Shown here in pieces: positions 24,071-32,436 of a stretch of 64,000 nt of DNA. The notes beneath the pieces were generated by a model that saw only the letters and a program-made list of their open reading frames with translations, ran no database searches and was not told the origin of the DNA. Source of the stretch: Pontibacillus chungwhensis BH030062 (GTDB lineage Bacteria; Bacillota; Bacilli; Bacillales; BH030062); assembly GCF_000770675.1 (NCBI RefSeq), contig NZ_AVBG01000013.1:1-64000 (forward strand). Reading direction: 5' to 3'. The position numbers were made by a program, and so were the translations under genes. Within the stretch, counting starts at the first letter, position 1. The number at the start of each line of letters is the position of its first letter.

Positions 24071-25296
24071 AGATGACATTTTCCAAACAACTGATTATTC
24101 CTATTTGTACACTACTTATCTATGGTCTAGCATTGTCCTTTTATAATTTCTATAGCACAAACGTTTTCTTCGCAGTGGGTGGATCTGTTTTCGCTTCAGT
24201 GATCTTAGCAGTCCTTTACCTGATTATCTATAAACCTTCCAACAAGAGAGAAACAATGGACTCTGTACCTAATGAAGAAGATTCTGCAACGAACACAAAC
24301 GCCATCCAAACGTCTTTAGAAGAGCTCCGTCATTTAGAAACCCATATTGGTCATATGAATTCCATGAACAGCCAAGTAAGCTCTTCTTCAGAACAAGTCA
24401 ATGATCAGCTGATGGAAATGGTTCAAGACATCTACCAACAACAAGACCACATCAACCATTTTGGAGATCAGCTTGGTAAAATTAATGGTATGATTCAAAA
24501 TTTAGATGCCATTATTGAAGTCACAAATGCTACGACTGAGGAAGTAACCGAACTTTCCAATTCAGGTAAACAAAAAGCAGACGACTTTAATCTCGTCTTT
24601 TCTAAAATTATCACGATTACCAAACAATTCGGCGAATATAATCAACAACTTCTTATCAAGATGAAAGAAGTGACACAAGCACTCAGTAGCATAGAGTACA
24701 TTTCAAATCAAACGAACTTACTTGCTCTTAACGCATCAATTGAAGCGGCTCGCGCTGGTAGTCACGGAGCAGGATTCGGTGTTGTAGCAGAAGAAATCCG
24801 GAAGCTCTCCACCCAAGTAAAAGGAAGTGCTGAAACCATTGAGAAAATCGTTACGGACGTAAATACGAGTATTGCTGATCAAGAAAAATCATATGAGCGC
24901 GATATACATGTATTAGAAGAGGGCAAACAAAAAGGCACGCAAATGATTCATATTTTTGATGATGTAATCACAAGCATTCGGACCCTTTCTGCTCAATCAC
25001 TTGAGATCAAAAAAGATTCAACAGAAGTCGAATCAGAAAATCAGCGCCTGATTGACATGATGCAAGAAGTGATGAACCTCACAGAGGGGCTAACTTCTAA
25101 AACGGAAGGCTCCTCAGAACTTACAATGGAGCAACAATCCCATTTAATGGAGCTAGAAATGACAGTCTCAACAATGGTCAATCATATCGAAACCATCCAA
25201 AGTAATCTGGAGGAACATTTAGATCATTCAGGTAAAATCGCTTGGATTCGACCAGCTGAGATGAAAGAAAGAGGTCGCATGAAGGTCGCAAAATAA
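24067..25296 (+). CDS. Methyl-accepting chemotaxis-like protein without an outer sensor domain
   Basis: A 409-residue protein. Two hydrophobic helices near residues 8-27 and 33-54 leave only a few residues outside, so there is no extracellular ligand domain. The rest is a long coiled coil with the MCP signalling tip NQTNLLALNASIEAARAGSHGAGFGVVAEEIRKLS. There is no HAMP domain of clear type. It overlaps ribU by 4 nt. The pairing suggests that the signaller reads out the state of the riboflavin S component or of the membrane, but this is inference. It could also be a sporulation or stress signaller not linked to motility. Confidence 0.88.
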   Translation: MKMTFSKQLIIPICTLLIYGLALSFYNFYSTNVFFAVGGSVFASVILAVLYLIIYKPSNKRETMDSVPNEEDSATNTNAIQTSLEELRHLETHIGHMNSMNSQVSSSSEQVNDQLMEMVQDIYQQQDHINHFGDQLGKINGMIQNLDAIIEVTNATTEEVTELSNSGKQKADDFNLVFSKIITITKQFGEYNQQLLIKMKEVTQALSSIEYISNQTNLLALNASIEAARAGSHGAGFGVVAEEIRKLSTQVKGSAETIEKIVTDVNTSIADQEKSYERDIHVLEEGKQKGTQMIHIFDDVITSIRTLSAQSLEIKKDSTEVESENQRLIDMMQEVMNLTEGLTSKTEGSSELTMEQQSHLMELEMTVSTMVNHIETIQSNLEEHLDHSGKIAWIRPAEMKERGRMKVAK

Positions 25297-25359
25297 CGTG
25301 CATACATTTCACTTCCCAACATAGACTAACGTTTAATGTTGTTGGGAAGGCGGGATCGT

Positions 25360-26034
25360 ATGTTTAACTTTCTTCCACCGTTGATACTGATTTTTGTCTT
25401 ATATATTCTCGTGGTTCGCTTATTGGGAAAGTCAGCCCTCGCCCAATTGACCCCACATGATTTTGCAGCCTTGTTTTTCCTGGCCTATGTGGCTTTTCAA
25501 CCGATACAAATTGATACATATTTCCAATCGTTTATCGGAATTATCGGAATCGGACTAACCCACTACGCTCTCTCTCGGATGAGTCTAATGGATGGCATTA
25601 AACATCTTATAATTGGACAACCAACAGTATTAGTCCGAAACGGGGTAATCTTACCGGAAAACTTGAAGAAATCAAGGTTCTCCTTAGATGAATTGCTCTC
25701 TGTTTTAAGAGCATCCGGTCATCCACGCGTGAAGGAAATTGAATACGCCTTTTTAGAACCAAACGGAGACGTAAGTGTCATCCCGAAACGTGAGAGCGCC
25801 CCACTTACCCCTGCTGATATGGGAATGGAATTACCTTATCAAGGGATTCCTTTATCTGTAATCGTTGAAGGGAAAATTCAGCACCGTAATTTATCTCTTA
25901 TTGAAAAAGATGAAACCTGGTTACTAGAACAACTCAAAAAACAAAATTATACTTCAACGCTTCCGATCTTTTTCGCCTATGTCTTAGACGGGGACAACAC
26001 TATCCACACCAGCGAATATCCACCACCGAATTAA
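25360..26034 (+). CDS. DUF421 (YetF-like) membrane protein
   Basis: A 224-residue protein with three N-terminal membrane helices (about 4-75) and a cytosolic or extracellular C-terminal domain of alpha/beta type. DUF421 marks are VVRLLGKSALAQLTPHDFAALFF, the PTVLVRNGVILPENLKKSRFSLDELLSVLR core and the AFLEPNGDVSVIPK segment. B. subtilis YetF, YrbG and YdfS belong here; some are spore membrane proteins. The ATG at 25360 has GGGAAGGCGGG upstream. The gene lies 63 nt after the MCP-like gene and ends in a terminator, so it may close that operon. Confidence 0.88.
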   Translation: MFNFLPPLILIFVLYILVVRLLGKSALAQLTPHDFAALFFLAYVAFQPIQIDTYFQSFIGIIGIGLTHYALSRMSLMDGIKHLIIGQPTVLVRNGVILPENLKKSRFSLDELLSVLRASGHPRVKEIEYAFLEPNGDVSVIPKRESAPLTPADMGMELPYQGIPLSVIVEGKIQHRNLSLIEKDETWLLEQLKKQNYTSTLPIFFAYVLDGDNTIHTSEYPPPN

Positions 26035-26035
26035 A

Positions 26036-26062
26036 CGCTCAAGGCATCTTGAGTGTTTTTTT
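26036..26062 (+). terminator. Rho-independent terminator
   Basis: CGCTCAAG (26036-26043) pairs with CTTGAGTG (26048-26055), followed by seven or eight T. Its T-run overlaps the end of the convergent NERD gene. Confidence 0.8.
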
Positions 26063-27035
26063 ATTGCCTAATGAGTTCTTCTATGTTGGAGGGTCTGACA
26101 TAGGTTAAAGCATTAGTAGAACCTGTATAAGAAAGAGGCATCCGACTTAACAGCTTCGAAATAGCATGTCTTGAATCGAGTCCGAGGAAATGTTGACACG
26201 TTTGGTTTGTCAACGTAGAACCATATAATAAAAAATAATCCGCTACGGCGAGTCTATGTGCCATGCGAGAGCGAGTCGTACAAGCAGGACATTCCCAAGA
26301 TAGCTTCTCACGAGTCATACTATATTCTTTACATGTAGGACAACGGATTCCTGTTTGGATATGAGAGGAAGGAATAGAAAACGTTTGAAGGATATCAGAA
26401 TAATAAGGGCGATGTTTTTGAAGTAATGACTGTTCGAGGGGAGTTAAGGAGAACGACTTTTTGTTTTCATAAGAGGCGTGTAGTTTTTTTATTCGCTCCA
26501 CGGTCACATCAAGGTGTGTAATAGGAACGGAGAGTGTATCTTTAAAGTTTAACTCAGCGTTAGGATTGCTAATTGCAACTAGAGGAAGTAAGGGATAAGT
26601 GTAGACTTCATGGACATGGAGCCACTGTTTGAGTTGAGAAAGCTGCCGGTTAACTTGAGCCAAAGGATTTTGGTACCTCTTAATAATCCCATTTTTCACA
26701 ACCGTAAATTGGCCTGATTCATCATCTACTGTAATAACACCAGCCAGATTCTTCACTTCAATCAAAAAACCAACTTGAGGTGTAAGGATAAGGGTATCTA
26801 CTTGAAACGATTTCCCATGTACGCTCAAACGAAGATCATGAAAAATTCGATATGTGGAGAATGGCAAAAAACCTAAAAAATAATCTAAAGCCTGTTCCCC
26901 TCTATATCCAGCCCACCTTTTATTTATATCCATTTCAATCGTGTCACGTTTTGGATGATTTTGAGGCAATCGTCTAAGCAAAGCCTCAGTTTGCCTAATA
27001 ACAGGAGGAACTGTTCTCTTTTTGACATTTACCAA
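26061..27035 (-). CDS. NERD (nuclease-related) domain protein with zinc ribbon
   Basis: A 324-residue protein. The NERD domain covers about 45-170 with RGEQALDYFLGFLP, the D and E of a nuclease-like core in FQVDTLILTPQVGFLIEVKN (QVD, EVK), and KRYQNPLAQVNRQLSQL. A four-cysteine zinc ribbon follows (CPTCKEYSM and ECPACTTRS) and a C-terminal helical part ends the chain. The EVK and D residues match PD-(D/E)XK-type nucleases, but NERD activity is mostly unproven. The start is uncertain: TTG 27035 has AAAGGAAGTGG upstream, and GTG 27053 lacks a site. Repeat array 2 lies directly upstream. Confidence 0.82.
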   Translation of the reverse strand: MVNVKKRTVPPVIRQTEALLRRLPQNHPKRDTIEMDINKRWAGYRGEQALDYFLGFLPFSTYRIFHDLRLSVHGKSFQVDTLILTPQVGFLIEVKNLAGVITVDDESGQFTVVKNGIIKRYQNPLAQVNRQLSQLKQWLHVHEVYTYPLLPLVAISNPNAELNFKDTLSVPITHLDVTVERIKKLHASYENKKSFSLTPLEQSLLQKHRPYYSDILQTFSIPSSHIQTGIRCPTCKEYSMTREKLSWECPACTTRSRMAHRLAVADYFLLYGSTLTNQTCQHFLGLDSRHAISKLLSRMPLSYTGSTNALTYVRPSNIEELIRQ

Positions 27036-27123
27036 TAAACCACTTCCTTTCACCTATTAATATAACAACAATTACCGTTTAGTGGAAAAGATTAGTCTTA
27101 CATGAAGTTAAATTTTCTCTGAG

Positions 27124-27822
27124 CTTGAGTGTGTGGTGAGAATTGGGCCGATCCCCCATAAACTTGAGTCGCTACAGTTATACTCCCCATTCGCCCCATT
27201 CACTTGAGCCGTTTTTCTCAAATCTTGAGCCACTTCTCCCTTTCTTGAGCCGGCCTCTATTCAGCTTGAGCCGATTTCTGCTGACTCGAGCCTGATTTTC
27301 TTCTACTTGAGTCAATTTCCGCTCAGCTTGAGCCACTACAGACCATCTTGAGTCTCTTTTACCAAACTCGAGCCGCTCCACATGAACTTGAGCCACTTCA
27401 AAAACCAGCACTGGCCACTTGAGTCATTTTTTCCAAATCTTGAGCCACTTCTCCTCTTCTTGAGCCGGCCTCTATTCAACTTGAGCCGATCTCTCCTCAC
27501 TCGAGCCTGATTTTCTTCTACTTGAGTCAATTTCCGCTCAGCTTGAGCCACTACAAACAATCTTGAGTCTCTTTCACCAAACTCGAGCCGATCTCCATGA
27601 TCTTGAGCCACTTCCCAAACCAGCACTGGCCACTTGAGTCATTTTTTCCAAATCTTGAGCCACTTCTCTTCTTCTTGAGCCGGCCGCTATTCAACTTGAG
27701 CCGATCTCTCCTCACTCGAGCCGATTTTTTTCCTACTTGAGTCAATTTCCGCTCAGCTTGAGCCACTACAGACCATCTTGAGTCTCTTTTACCAAACTCG
27801 AGCCGCTCCACATGAACTTAAG
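27124..27822. repeat. Periodic CTTGAGCC array (array 2, 32 sites, 215-bp higher-order units)
   Basis: CTYRAGYC sites begin at 27124 and 27163 (outliers with a degenerate site between), then regularly from 27203 to 27817. Each of three higher-order units starts at 27203, 27418 and 27633 and has ten sites spaced 20 or 21 bp, with a 31-bp step between units (period 215 bp). Units are near-identical copies of each other, but the spacers inside a unit are unrelated and pyrimidine-rich on the plus strand. Only the 8-bp motif recurs. The third unit ends early. It lies between the NERD gene and the terminator of the spore lipoprotein gene. Confidence 0.92.
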
Positions 27823-27867
27823 CCACTCCCCTGCCTCAAACAACCAGACGCACCCAAACCAATACAA

Positions 27868-27908
27868 AAACCCCCGCTCCAGCGCGTAGGCGCTCAAAAG
27901 CAGGGGCT
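27868..27908 (-). terminator. Rho-independent terminator
   Basis: CCCCCGCT pairs with AGCAGGGGC with an inner GAGCGCC/GCGCT helix; a T-run follows on the minus strand. Serves the lipoprotein gene ending at 27918. Confidence 0.8.
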
Positions 27909-27917
27909 AGCTAAAAA

Positions 27918-28529
27918 TTAGTTCGCTTCAGGGAAGATACGGTCGACCATCTGACCGAATTCTTTAAAGAATCCTCTTACAGGTTCGCCATTTTGGACAT
28001 CGCGTACGTAATCACCTGTCATGTCAAAGAAGTCTGGATTTGAAGAAACAAATACGTTATTAATGTCTTTGTCTGCTTCTTTTGCTGCTTTTGAAATTTC
28101 TTTCTTTAGGTCGTCATTTAGTTCTTTTGTGCTTTCGCCCTTTTTCACAACAGCTACATATGCATTACGGTCTGTTTTTAGCACGTATGCACGCTTCACC
28201 TCATCAATATCTGCTGTAATCTTGTCCGCAACTTTGTCCGCTACGCTGTAACGACGGTTGTCATCTCTGTCGTCTTTGTATGTGTCTTCATTTCCAACAT
28301 TTTCTTCACCATAGTCCTGGCCGTTATTCATTTGGCCGTTGTAAGGACCGTTGTCGTAGTCGACTTGGTTAAATCCGTCCTTTTGAGCATCGTAATTTTG
28401 TTGGTTATGAGCACTTTCGTCATAGTTATTGCCTTGAGTACCCATGCGGGATTCTTTATCCCCTTCAGCTGAACATCCAAATAATACTGCCGCAGAAAGA
28501 ATCGTAACGCCTACTAATTTAATCTTCAT
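27918..28529 (-). CDS. YhcN/YlaJ-family sporulation lipoprotein
   Basis: A 203-residue lipoprotein. The signal peptide ends in the lipobox LFGCSAEG with the cysteine at residue 19. Next comes a disordered Asn/Tyr/Asp-rich stretch (about 30-95), then the YhcN/YlaJ domain (about 95-200) with SVADKVADKITADIDEVKRAYVLKTDRNAYVAVV. In B. subtilis YhcN and YlaJ are lipoproteins of the forespore inner membrane linked to germination. I chose the ATG at 28529, behind AGGAGG. It is monocistronic. Confidence 0.9.
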   Translation of the reverse strand: MKIKLVGVTILSAAVLFGCSAEGDKESRMGTQGNNYDESAHNQQNYDAQKDGFNQVDYDNGPYNGQMNNGQDYGEENVGNEDTYKDDRDDNRRYSVADKVADKITADIDEVKRAYVLKTDRNAYVAVVKKGESTKELNDDLKKEISKAAKEADKDINNVFVSSNPDFFDMTGDYVRDVQNGEPVRGFFKEFGQMVDRIFPEAN

Positions 28530-28590
28530 GTTGGTACCTCCTAGTTGTATTTGTGCCCTTAGTATGGAATCGTTCATATGGCTTTATACA

Positions 28591-28625
28591 AAAACAAGCA
28601 CGACCAATTTTTGGACGCGCTTGTA
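28591..28625 (-). terminator. Rho-independent terminator
   Basis: ACAAGC(A/G)CG arms around an AT-rich loop, then a T-run on the minus strand; follows the small basic protein gene. Confidence 0.7.
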
Positions 28626-28634
28626 TAATCCACC

Positions 28635-28823
28635 TTAATGATTTCCCGGGTTCTTAAGCTTTGATTTACTTCCCTTTTTTGAACGGTATTCTGTGTTTTT
28701 ATTGTTATCTCCAGAAGCGATTTCTTTGCCAAACTCTTCGTTCATTTTGCCACCTTTTAGCTTTCCTGTTCGTTTAGGTGAGTTCTGATTTTGGCTTCCT
28801 TTACTTCCGTTTCGGCTTGTCAT
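28635..28823 (-). CDS. Small basic hydrophilic protein, possibly spore-associated
   Basis: A 62-residue protein rich in Lys, Asn, Ser and Gly with no hydrophobic core (MTSRNGSKGSQNQNSPKRTG). Its composition resembles minor acid-soluble spore proteins, and its neighbour is the YhcN/YlaJ-like spore lipoprotein, but I cannot match it to a named Ssp family. The ATG at 28823 has AAAAGGAG about 9 nt upstream and a hairpin terminator follows, so it looks like a genuine single-gene unit. A forespore-specific promoter was not identified. Confidence 0.6.
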   Translation of the reverse strand: MTSRNGSKGSQNQNSPKRTGKLKGGKMNEEFGKEIASGDNNKNTEYRSKKGSKSKLKNPGNH

Positions 28824-28981
28824 AGTTCATCACTCCTTTTAGTTGTCATACATATATTATCCTAAATGAATGTCTCAACTATTCAGGCATTGTTTGACAA
28901 GATCGCCAACAACGTTAAAGAGTTAGGAACTTCATTTTGGTCAAACTAGAAGTAACCCTTTTTGAAAGGGGCAATGCCTCA

Positions 28982-29239
28982 ATGACAGTTTATATAGCTG
29001 ATTATGATAAAGCTTTGTATTTCACACTTTGGGGGCAATGGGACGACTTACTGATCTTAATGGTACGAACGAAAGATGATTTTCTCTCGAAGAAAATCGA
29101 ATCGTTCCTTCATTCGTATCATTATTCCCAAAATGATCAAGAAGTTATGACATCGCATGAAGATTTAATGCACTATATCGATCACGCGATGATCCATATG
29201 CCCGCCTTTTCTATAACAGAGTATACAGAAGAAGTTTAG
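28982..29239 (+). CDS. Small protein of unknown function
   Basis: An 85-residue soluble protein (MTVYIADYDKALYFTLWGQW...) with no membrane segment or known motif. The start is not certain: ATG 28982 has AAAGGGG about 10 nt upstream; the frame also reaches TTG 28937. It contains several His and acidic residues (HSYHYSQND, EDLMHYIDHAMIHM) that could bind metal, without proof. A strong terminator follows 6 nt after the stop. The family is not recognised. Confidence 0.6.
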   Translation: MTVYIADYDKALYFTLWGQWDDLLILMVRTKDDFLSKKIESFLHSYHYSQNDQEVMTSHEDLMHYIDHAMIHMPAFSITEYTEEV

Positions 29240-29244
29240 CATCT

Positions 29245-29275
29245 AAGGTGCTCCTTAAAATGGAGCACCTTTTTA
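29245..29275 (+). terminator. Rho-independent terminator
   Basis: AAGGTGCTCC (29245-29254) pairs with GGAGCACCTT (29262-29271), followed by TTT. Confidence 0.85.
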
Positions 29276-29286
29276 AATGAATATAA

Positions 29287-29316
29287 AAACCCCCGCAGCT
29301 TAAACTGCGAGGGGCG
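29287..29316 (-). terminator. Rho-independent terminator
   Basis: CCCCGCAG/CTGCGAGGGG hairpin, then a T-run on the minus strand; follows the flavin reductase gene. Confidence 0.8.
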
Positions 29317-29328
29317 CCCTCTCCCTTG

Positions 29329-29847
29329 TTACTTTACATAGCGATCTAAATAGCTTTTAAATTCATCTAACACAAATTGAACCTTTTCTGTCGCCTCTTC
29401 TGTTAGACAATCCTCTTCTCTTAAAAAACAATGCGGATCTAGAACGAGTTGATTAGGAATAACATTCGCATAAAGTCCACGACCAATGATTCTCATTTGG
29501 TTAAGGGAATTCATTCCGCCCTTACCACCACCTGCAACGGAGAAAAGTAAAGTCGGCTTATGACGGAAGTGATCACCGCCAAGGAAATCCAAACAATTCT
29601 TTAAAGCTCCGCTCATGCCACTATGATATTCTGGAGAAAGCCAAACAAAAGCATCGGCTTCCATCGCAGTTTCTTGTAACAATTGAACTTCAGCAAGGTT
29701 TCCTTGCTCTTTTTCCCCATTAAACATAGGTAAATTCATCGTGCTTAAATCCACCAAATGAGCATCTAACCGTTCGGCTACATGTTTTGCCGCAATACGT
29801 GTGCGGCCGTACTTTCTTGGTGTACCATTTATAACAACAATGTTCAT
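29329..29847 (-). CDS. NAD(P)H-dependent FMN reductase (flavodoxin-like fold)
   Basis: A 172-residue flavin enzyme of the NADPH-dependent FMN reductase / azoreductase group. It has the phosphate-binding INGTPRKYGRTR near the N-terminus, the flavin-contacting WLSPEYHSGMSGALKNCLDFLGG and the loop VAGGGKGGMNSLNQMRII. Likely roles are quinone, azo or chromate reduction or supply of reduced flavin. The ATG at 29847 has AAGGAGG upstream, which is why the longer frame was shortened. Single-gene unit with its own terminator. Confidence 0.9.
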   Translation of the reverse strand: MNIVVINGTPRKYGRTRIAAKHVAERLDAHLVDLSTMNLPMFNGEKEQGNLAEVQLLQETAMEADAFVWLSPEYHSGMSGALKNCLDFLGGDHFRHKPTLLFSVAGGGKGGMNSLNQMRIIGRGLYANVIPNQLVLDPHCFLREEDCLTEEATEKVQFVLDEFKSYLDRYVK

Positions 29848-29954
29848 GGTCTTCCTCCTTTGCAGTCTGGCGATCTGATATGTATACGTTGCCAAAGAAG
29901 GGGCTTCCTCAAATCATAACACTCTTTAAAACGTTTTACAGTCCTAACGAATTA

Positions 29955-29985
29955 AAGCGGTCAGCTACGGAATAGCTGACCGCTT
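29955..29985 (-). terminator. Rho-independent terminator of the SDR operon
   Basis: A perfect 12-bp stem (29955-29966 with 29974-29985), 8 nt beyond the SDR stop at 29993. Confidence 0.75.
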
Positions 29986-29992
29986 CTAGAAT

Positions 29993-30715
29993 TTACGTTC
30001 TTGGATATTCTTGAACAAGTGGGTGAAGATGCATTTCATCGATTTGCATATGCTTAGGGGCGCTCGCCATATAGACTGTTGCTTCTGCAATGTCTCCAAC
30101 TTTTAGCCAATCTTGTTTCTCGGGAACACCTTGTTTCGAATCAGCAAAATAGGAATCAACCATCCCTGGATTGATCGTGCCTACACGAACACCGTATTCT
30201 CTCACCTCTTGAGCTACAGCTCCCATAAATCCTTGAACGGCATATTTTGTTGAAGTGTACAACGAACCATTTGGAATCGTGTAGCGGCCCACATCAGAAG
30301 AAATCGTTATAACTGTACCTGCTCTTTGCTTCTTAAATGTAGGAATCAGAGCCTTGGTGCATAAAAACACACCTTGTACGTTTATTTCAAACGCCTTTCT
30401 CCACTCTTCTACCGTAACCTCTTCTACAAGTTTGAACATACCAATTCCTGCGTTATTGACTAAGACATCTACCCGGCCAAACGCATTTTTCGTTGCTTCT
30501 ACGACATGATCCACTTCGTCTTCATTACTTACATCGGCTTGAAAGGACAGGATGTCTCCGTACCCCTCTTCTTCTAATTCTTGTTTCGTCGTGTGAATAT
30601 GATCTGAACTTCCGAGTATGGCAAGTTTCGCACCCTTTGCAGCGAACTGTCGAGCAATTTCTTTCCCTATTCCTCTAGAAGCTCCTGTAATTATGGCAGT
30701 TTGTCCTTCGAGCAT
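29993..30715 (-). CDS. Short-chain dehydrogenase/reductase
   Basis: A 240-residue classical SDR. It has the cofactor motif TGASRGIG, the structural NNAG, the catalytic Ser-Tyr-Lys triad (TISSDVG, YTSTKYA) and the PG motif NPGMVDS. The closest general match is the 3-ketoacyl-ACP reductase-like group of B. subtilis (YoxD, YqjQ style); the substrate cannot be read from sequence. It lies 20 nt after the GNAT-nitrilase gene on the same strand and probably forms an operon with it. Confidence 0.9.
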   Translation of the reverse strand: MLEGQTAIITGASRGIGKEIARQFAAKGAKLAILGSSDHIHTTKQELEEEGYGDILSFQADVSNEDEVDHVVEATKNAFGRVDVLVNNAGIGMFKLVEEVTVEEWRKAFEINVQGVFLCTKALIPTFKKQRAGTVITISSDVGRYTIPNGSLYTSTKYAVQGFMGAVAQEVREYGVRVGTINPGMVDSYFADSKQGVPEKQDWLKVGDIAEATVYMASAPKHMQIDEMHLHPLVQEYPRT

Positions 30716-30735
30716 TCTCGATCACCCCTGATCTT

Positions 30736-32298
30736 TTATTCGTTTTCTACCACTTCTGTCGTTAAGTTCTTATAATTCGTTTCAAACAAATCCTTGCGGC
30801 GGTCACGAAGTTGTCTGACCGTTCCAGACTTACGTTGACGTCTTAACACCTCAAGATCTACATCTCCTACAACGACTGTTTCAGTGTTTGGTTGGCTCTC
30901 TCCTACAATTCCATCTCTTGCAAATTCAAAATCCGATGGTGTAAAAATACCTGACTGCGCGTATTGAACGTCCATGTTCTCTACTTGCGTTAAGTTCCCA
31001 ACCGTACCTGCAATGACCGTGTATACTTGGTTTTCTACAGCTCGCGCTTGAGCGCAATAACGTACGCGCAGGTAACCTTGCCTGTCATCTGTACAGAATG
31101 GGCAAAAAATAATATTAGCCCCTTGGTCTACAGCATAGCGGGATAATTCAGGGAACTGAACATCATAACAGACTTGAATGGCAATCTTACCACAATCCGT
31201 GTCAAACACTTTCACCGTATCGCCAGCTTGTATGCCCCACCACTTCTTTTCATTCGGTGTTACATGAATTTTATATTGCTTTTCAATCGTTCCATCTCTA
31301 CGGAACAGATAAGCAATGTTATAAATTTGATCCTGCTCTTCTACAAAATGAGAACCACCGATAATGTTGACGTTATATTTCACCGCTAAATGAGTGAACA
31401 ATTCAATATAATCTTCCGTGTACTCTGTTACTTTTCGAACAGCTTTAGATGGAATCTTCTCATTGAACAGAGACATCAGCTGTGTTGTGAAAATTTCTGG
31501 GAACAAAGCAAAATCTGATCCGAAATCGCTTGCAACATCAACGTAATATTCTACCTGACGTGCAAATTCATCAAACGTGTTAATATTCTTCATCATATAC
31601 TGTACCGCTGTAATACGTACAGGGTAGGAGGTCTTAAAATAACGTTTCGTCGTCGGGCGATAGTCTACATTATTCCACTCCATCAGCGTTGCATACTTGC
31701 TAGATGCTTGGTCATCAGGTAAGTAGTTCGGATTTACTCGCATGACCGTGAACCCATTCATAATCTGGAATGTTAATACCGGATCATAGATGTTTTTATT
31801 CATAACCTCTTTTACATACGTACGAGGCGACATTTGATCTTCGTACTGATGGTAGTTCGGGATTCGCCCTCCGATGATGATACTTTTCAGATTCATTTGC
31901 TGGGCTAATTCTTTTCTCGCTTCATATAAACGGCGACCGATCTTTAATCCTCGGTACTCTGGATGAACCATGACTTCAATCCCATAAAGGTTATACCCTT
32001 CAGGATCGTGATTCGTGATGTACCCCTCATCAGTAATGTCATCCCACGTGTGCTGGTCGTCATACTCATCAAAGTTTACAAGGAGGCTTGAACAGCTCCC
32101 AACAATCTCTCCATCAGCTTCTACACAAAATTGTCCTTCAGGGAAGTGCTCTAGATGACTCTTTAAATGGGCTTCTTCCCAAGGTTCCATATCTGGAAAA
32201 CAAATCGATTGCAAATTCATGATTGGCTTAATATCTTCATGCCTTATATTTCGAACAATAACTTTCTTCTCAAATTGGGATAAATCTAACTTTGACAT
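30736..32298 (-). CDS. Bifunctional GNAT acetyltransferase / carbon-nitrogen hydrolase
   Basis: A 520-residue fusion. Residues about 10-200 are a GNAT domain with the acetyl-CoA motif GIEVMVHPEYRGLKIGRRLYEARKEL. Residues about 225-500 are a nitrilase-superfamily domain with the catalytic Glu in LFPEIFTTQL, Lys in KIHVTPNEKKWWG and Cys in IQVCYDVQFPELSRYA. The order and length match a known but uncharacterised bacterial family with this fusion. The two activities could act in turn on an amine (inference). It is the first gene of a likely two-gene unit with the SDR gene. Confidence 0.93.
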   Translation of the reverse strand: MSKLDLSQFEKKVIVRNIRHEDIKPIMNLQSICFPDMEPWEEAHLKSHLEHFPEGQFCVEADGEIVGSCSSLLVNFDEYDDQHTWDDITDEGYITNHDPEGYNLYGIEVMVHPEYRGLKIGRRLYEARKELAQQMNLKSIIIGGRIPNYHQYEDQMSPRTYVKEVMNKNIYDPVLTFQIMNGFTVMRVNPNYLPDDQASSKYATLMEWNNVDYRPTTKRYFKTSYPVRITAVQYMMKNINTFDEFARQVEYYVDVASDFGSDFALFPEIFTTQLMSLFNEKIPSKAVRKVTEYTEDYIELFTHLAVKYNVNIIGGSHFVEEQDQIYNIAYLFRRDGTIEKQYKIHVTPNEKKWWGIQAGDTVKVFDTDCGKIAIQVCYDVQFPELSRYAVDQGANIIFCPFCTDDRQGYLRVRYCAQARAVENQVYTVIAGTVGNLTQVENMDVQYAQSGIFTPSDFEFARDGIVGESQPNTETVVVGDVDLEVLRRQRKSGTVRQLRDRRKDLFETNYKNLTTEVVENE

Positions 32299-32436
32299 GA
32301 CTCACTTGTCCCTTCTGTCAAAAATTTCACTCTTAACTATCGTAATCCTAAAACTCCTCATCTGTCTAGGTGGATGATGTATAGCGTCCCCATATTTGCC
32401 CAAAAATAGATGTAAATACATAGATGAGGTGACCGT

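Noticed and set aside
27178-27811. Three minus-strand frames of 77-96 codons across repeat array 2
   Set aside because: They follow from the absence of stops in the repeated sequence; the 20-21-bp period shifts frame at every unit, so no conserved protein repeat results.
27124-27822. CRISPR array
   Set aside because: The repeat core is only 8 bp, spacers are 12-13 bp, spacer sets are copied in 215-bp blocks, and no cas gene is in the window.
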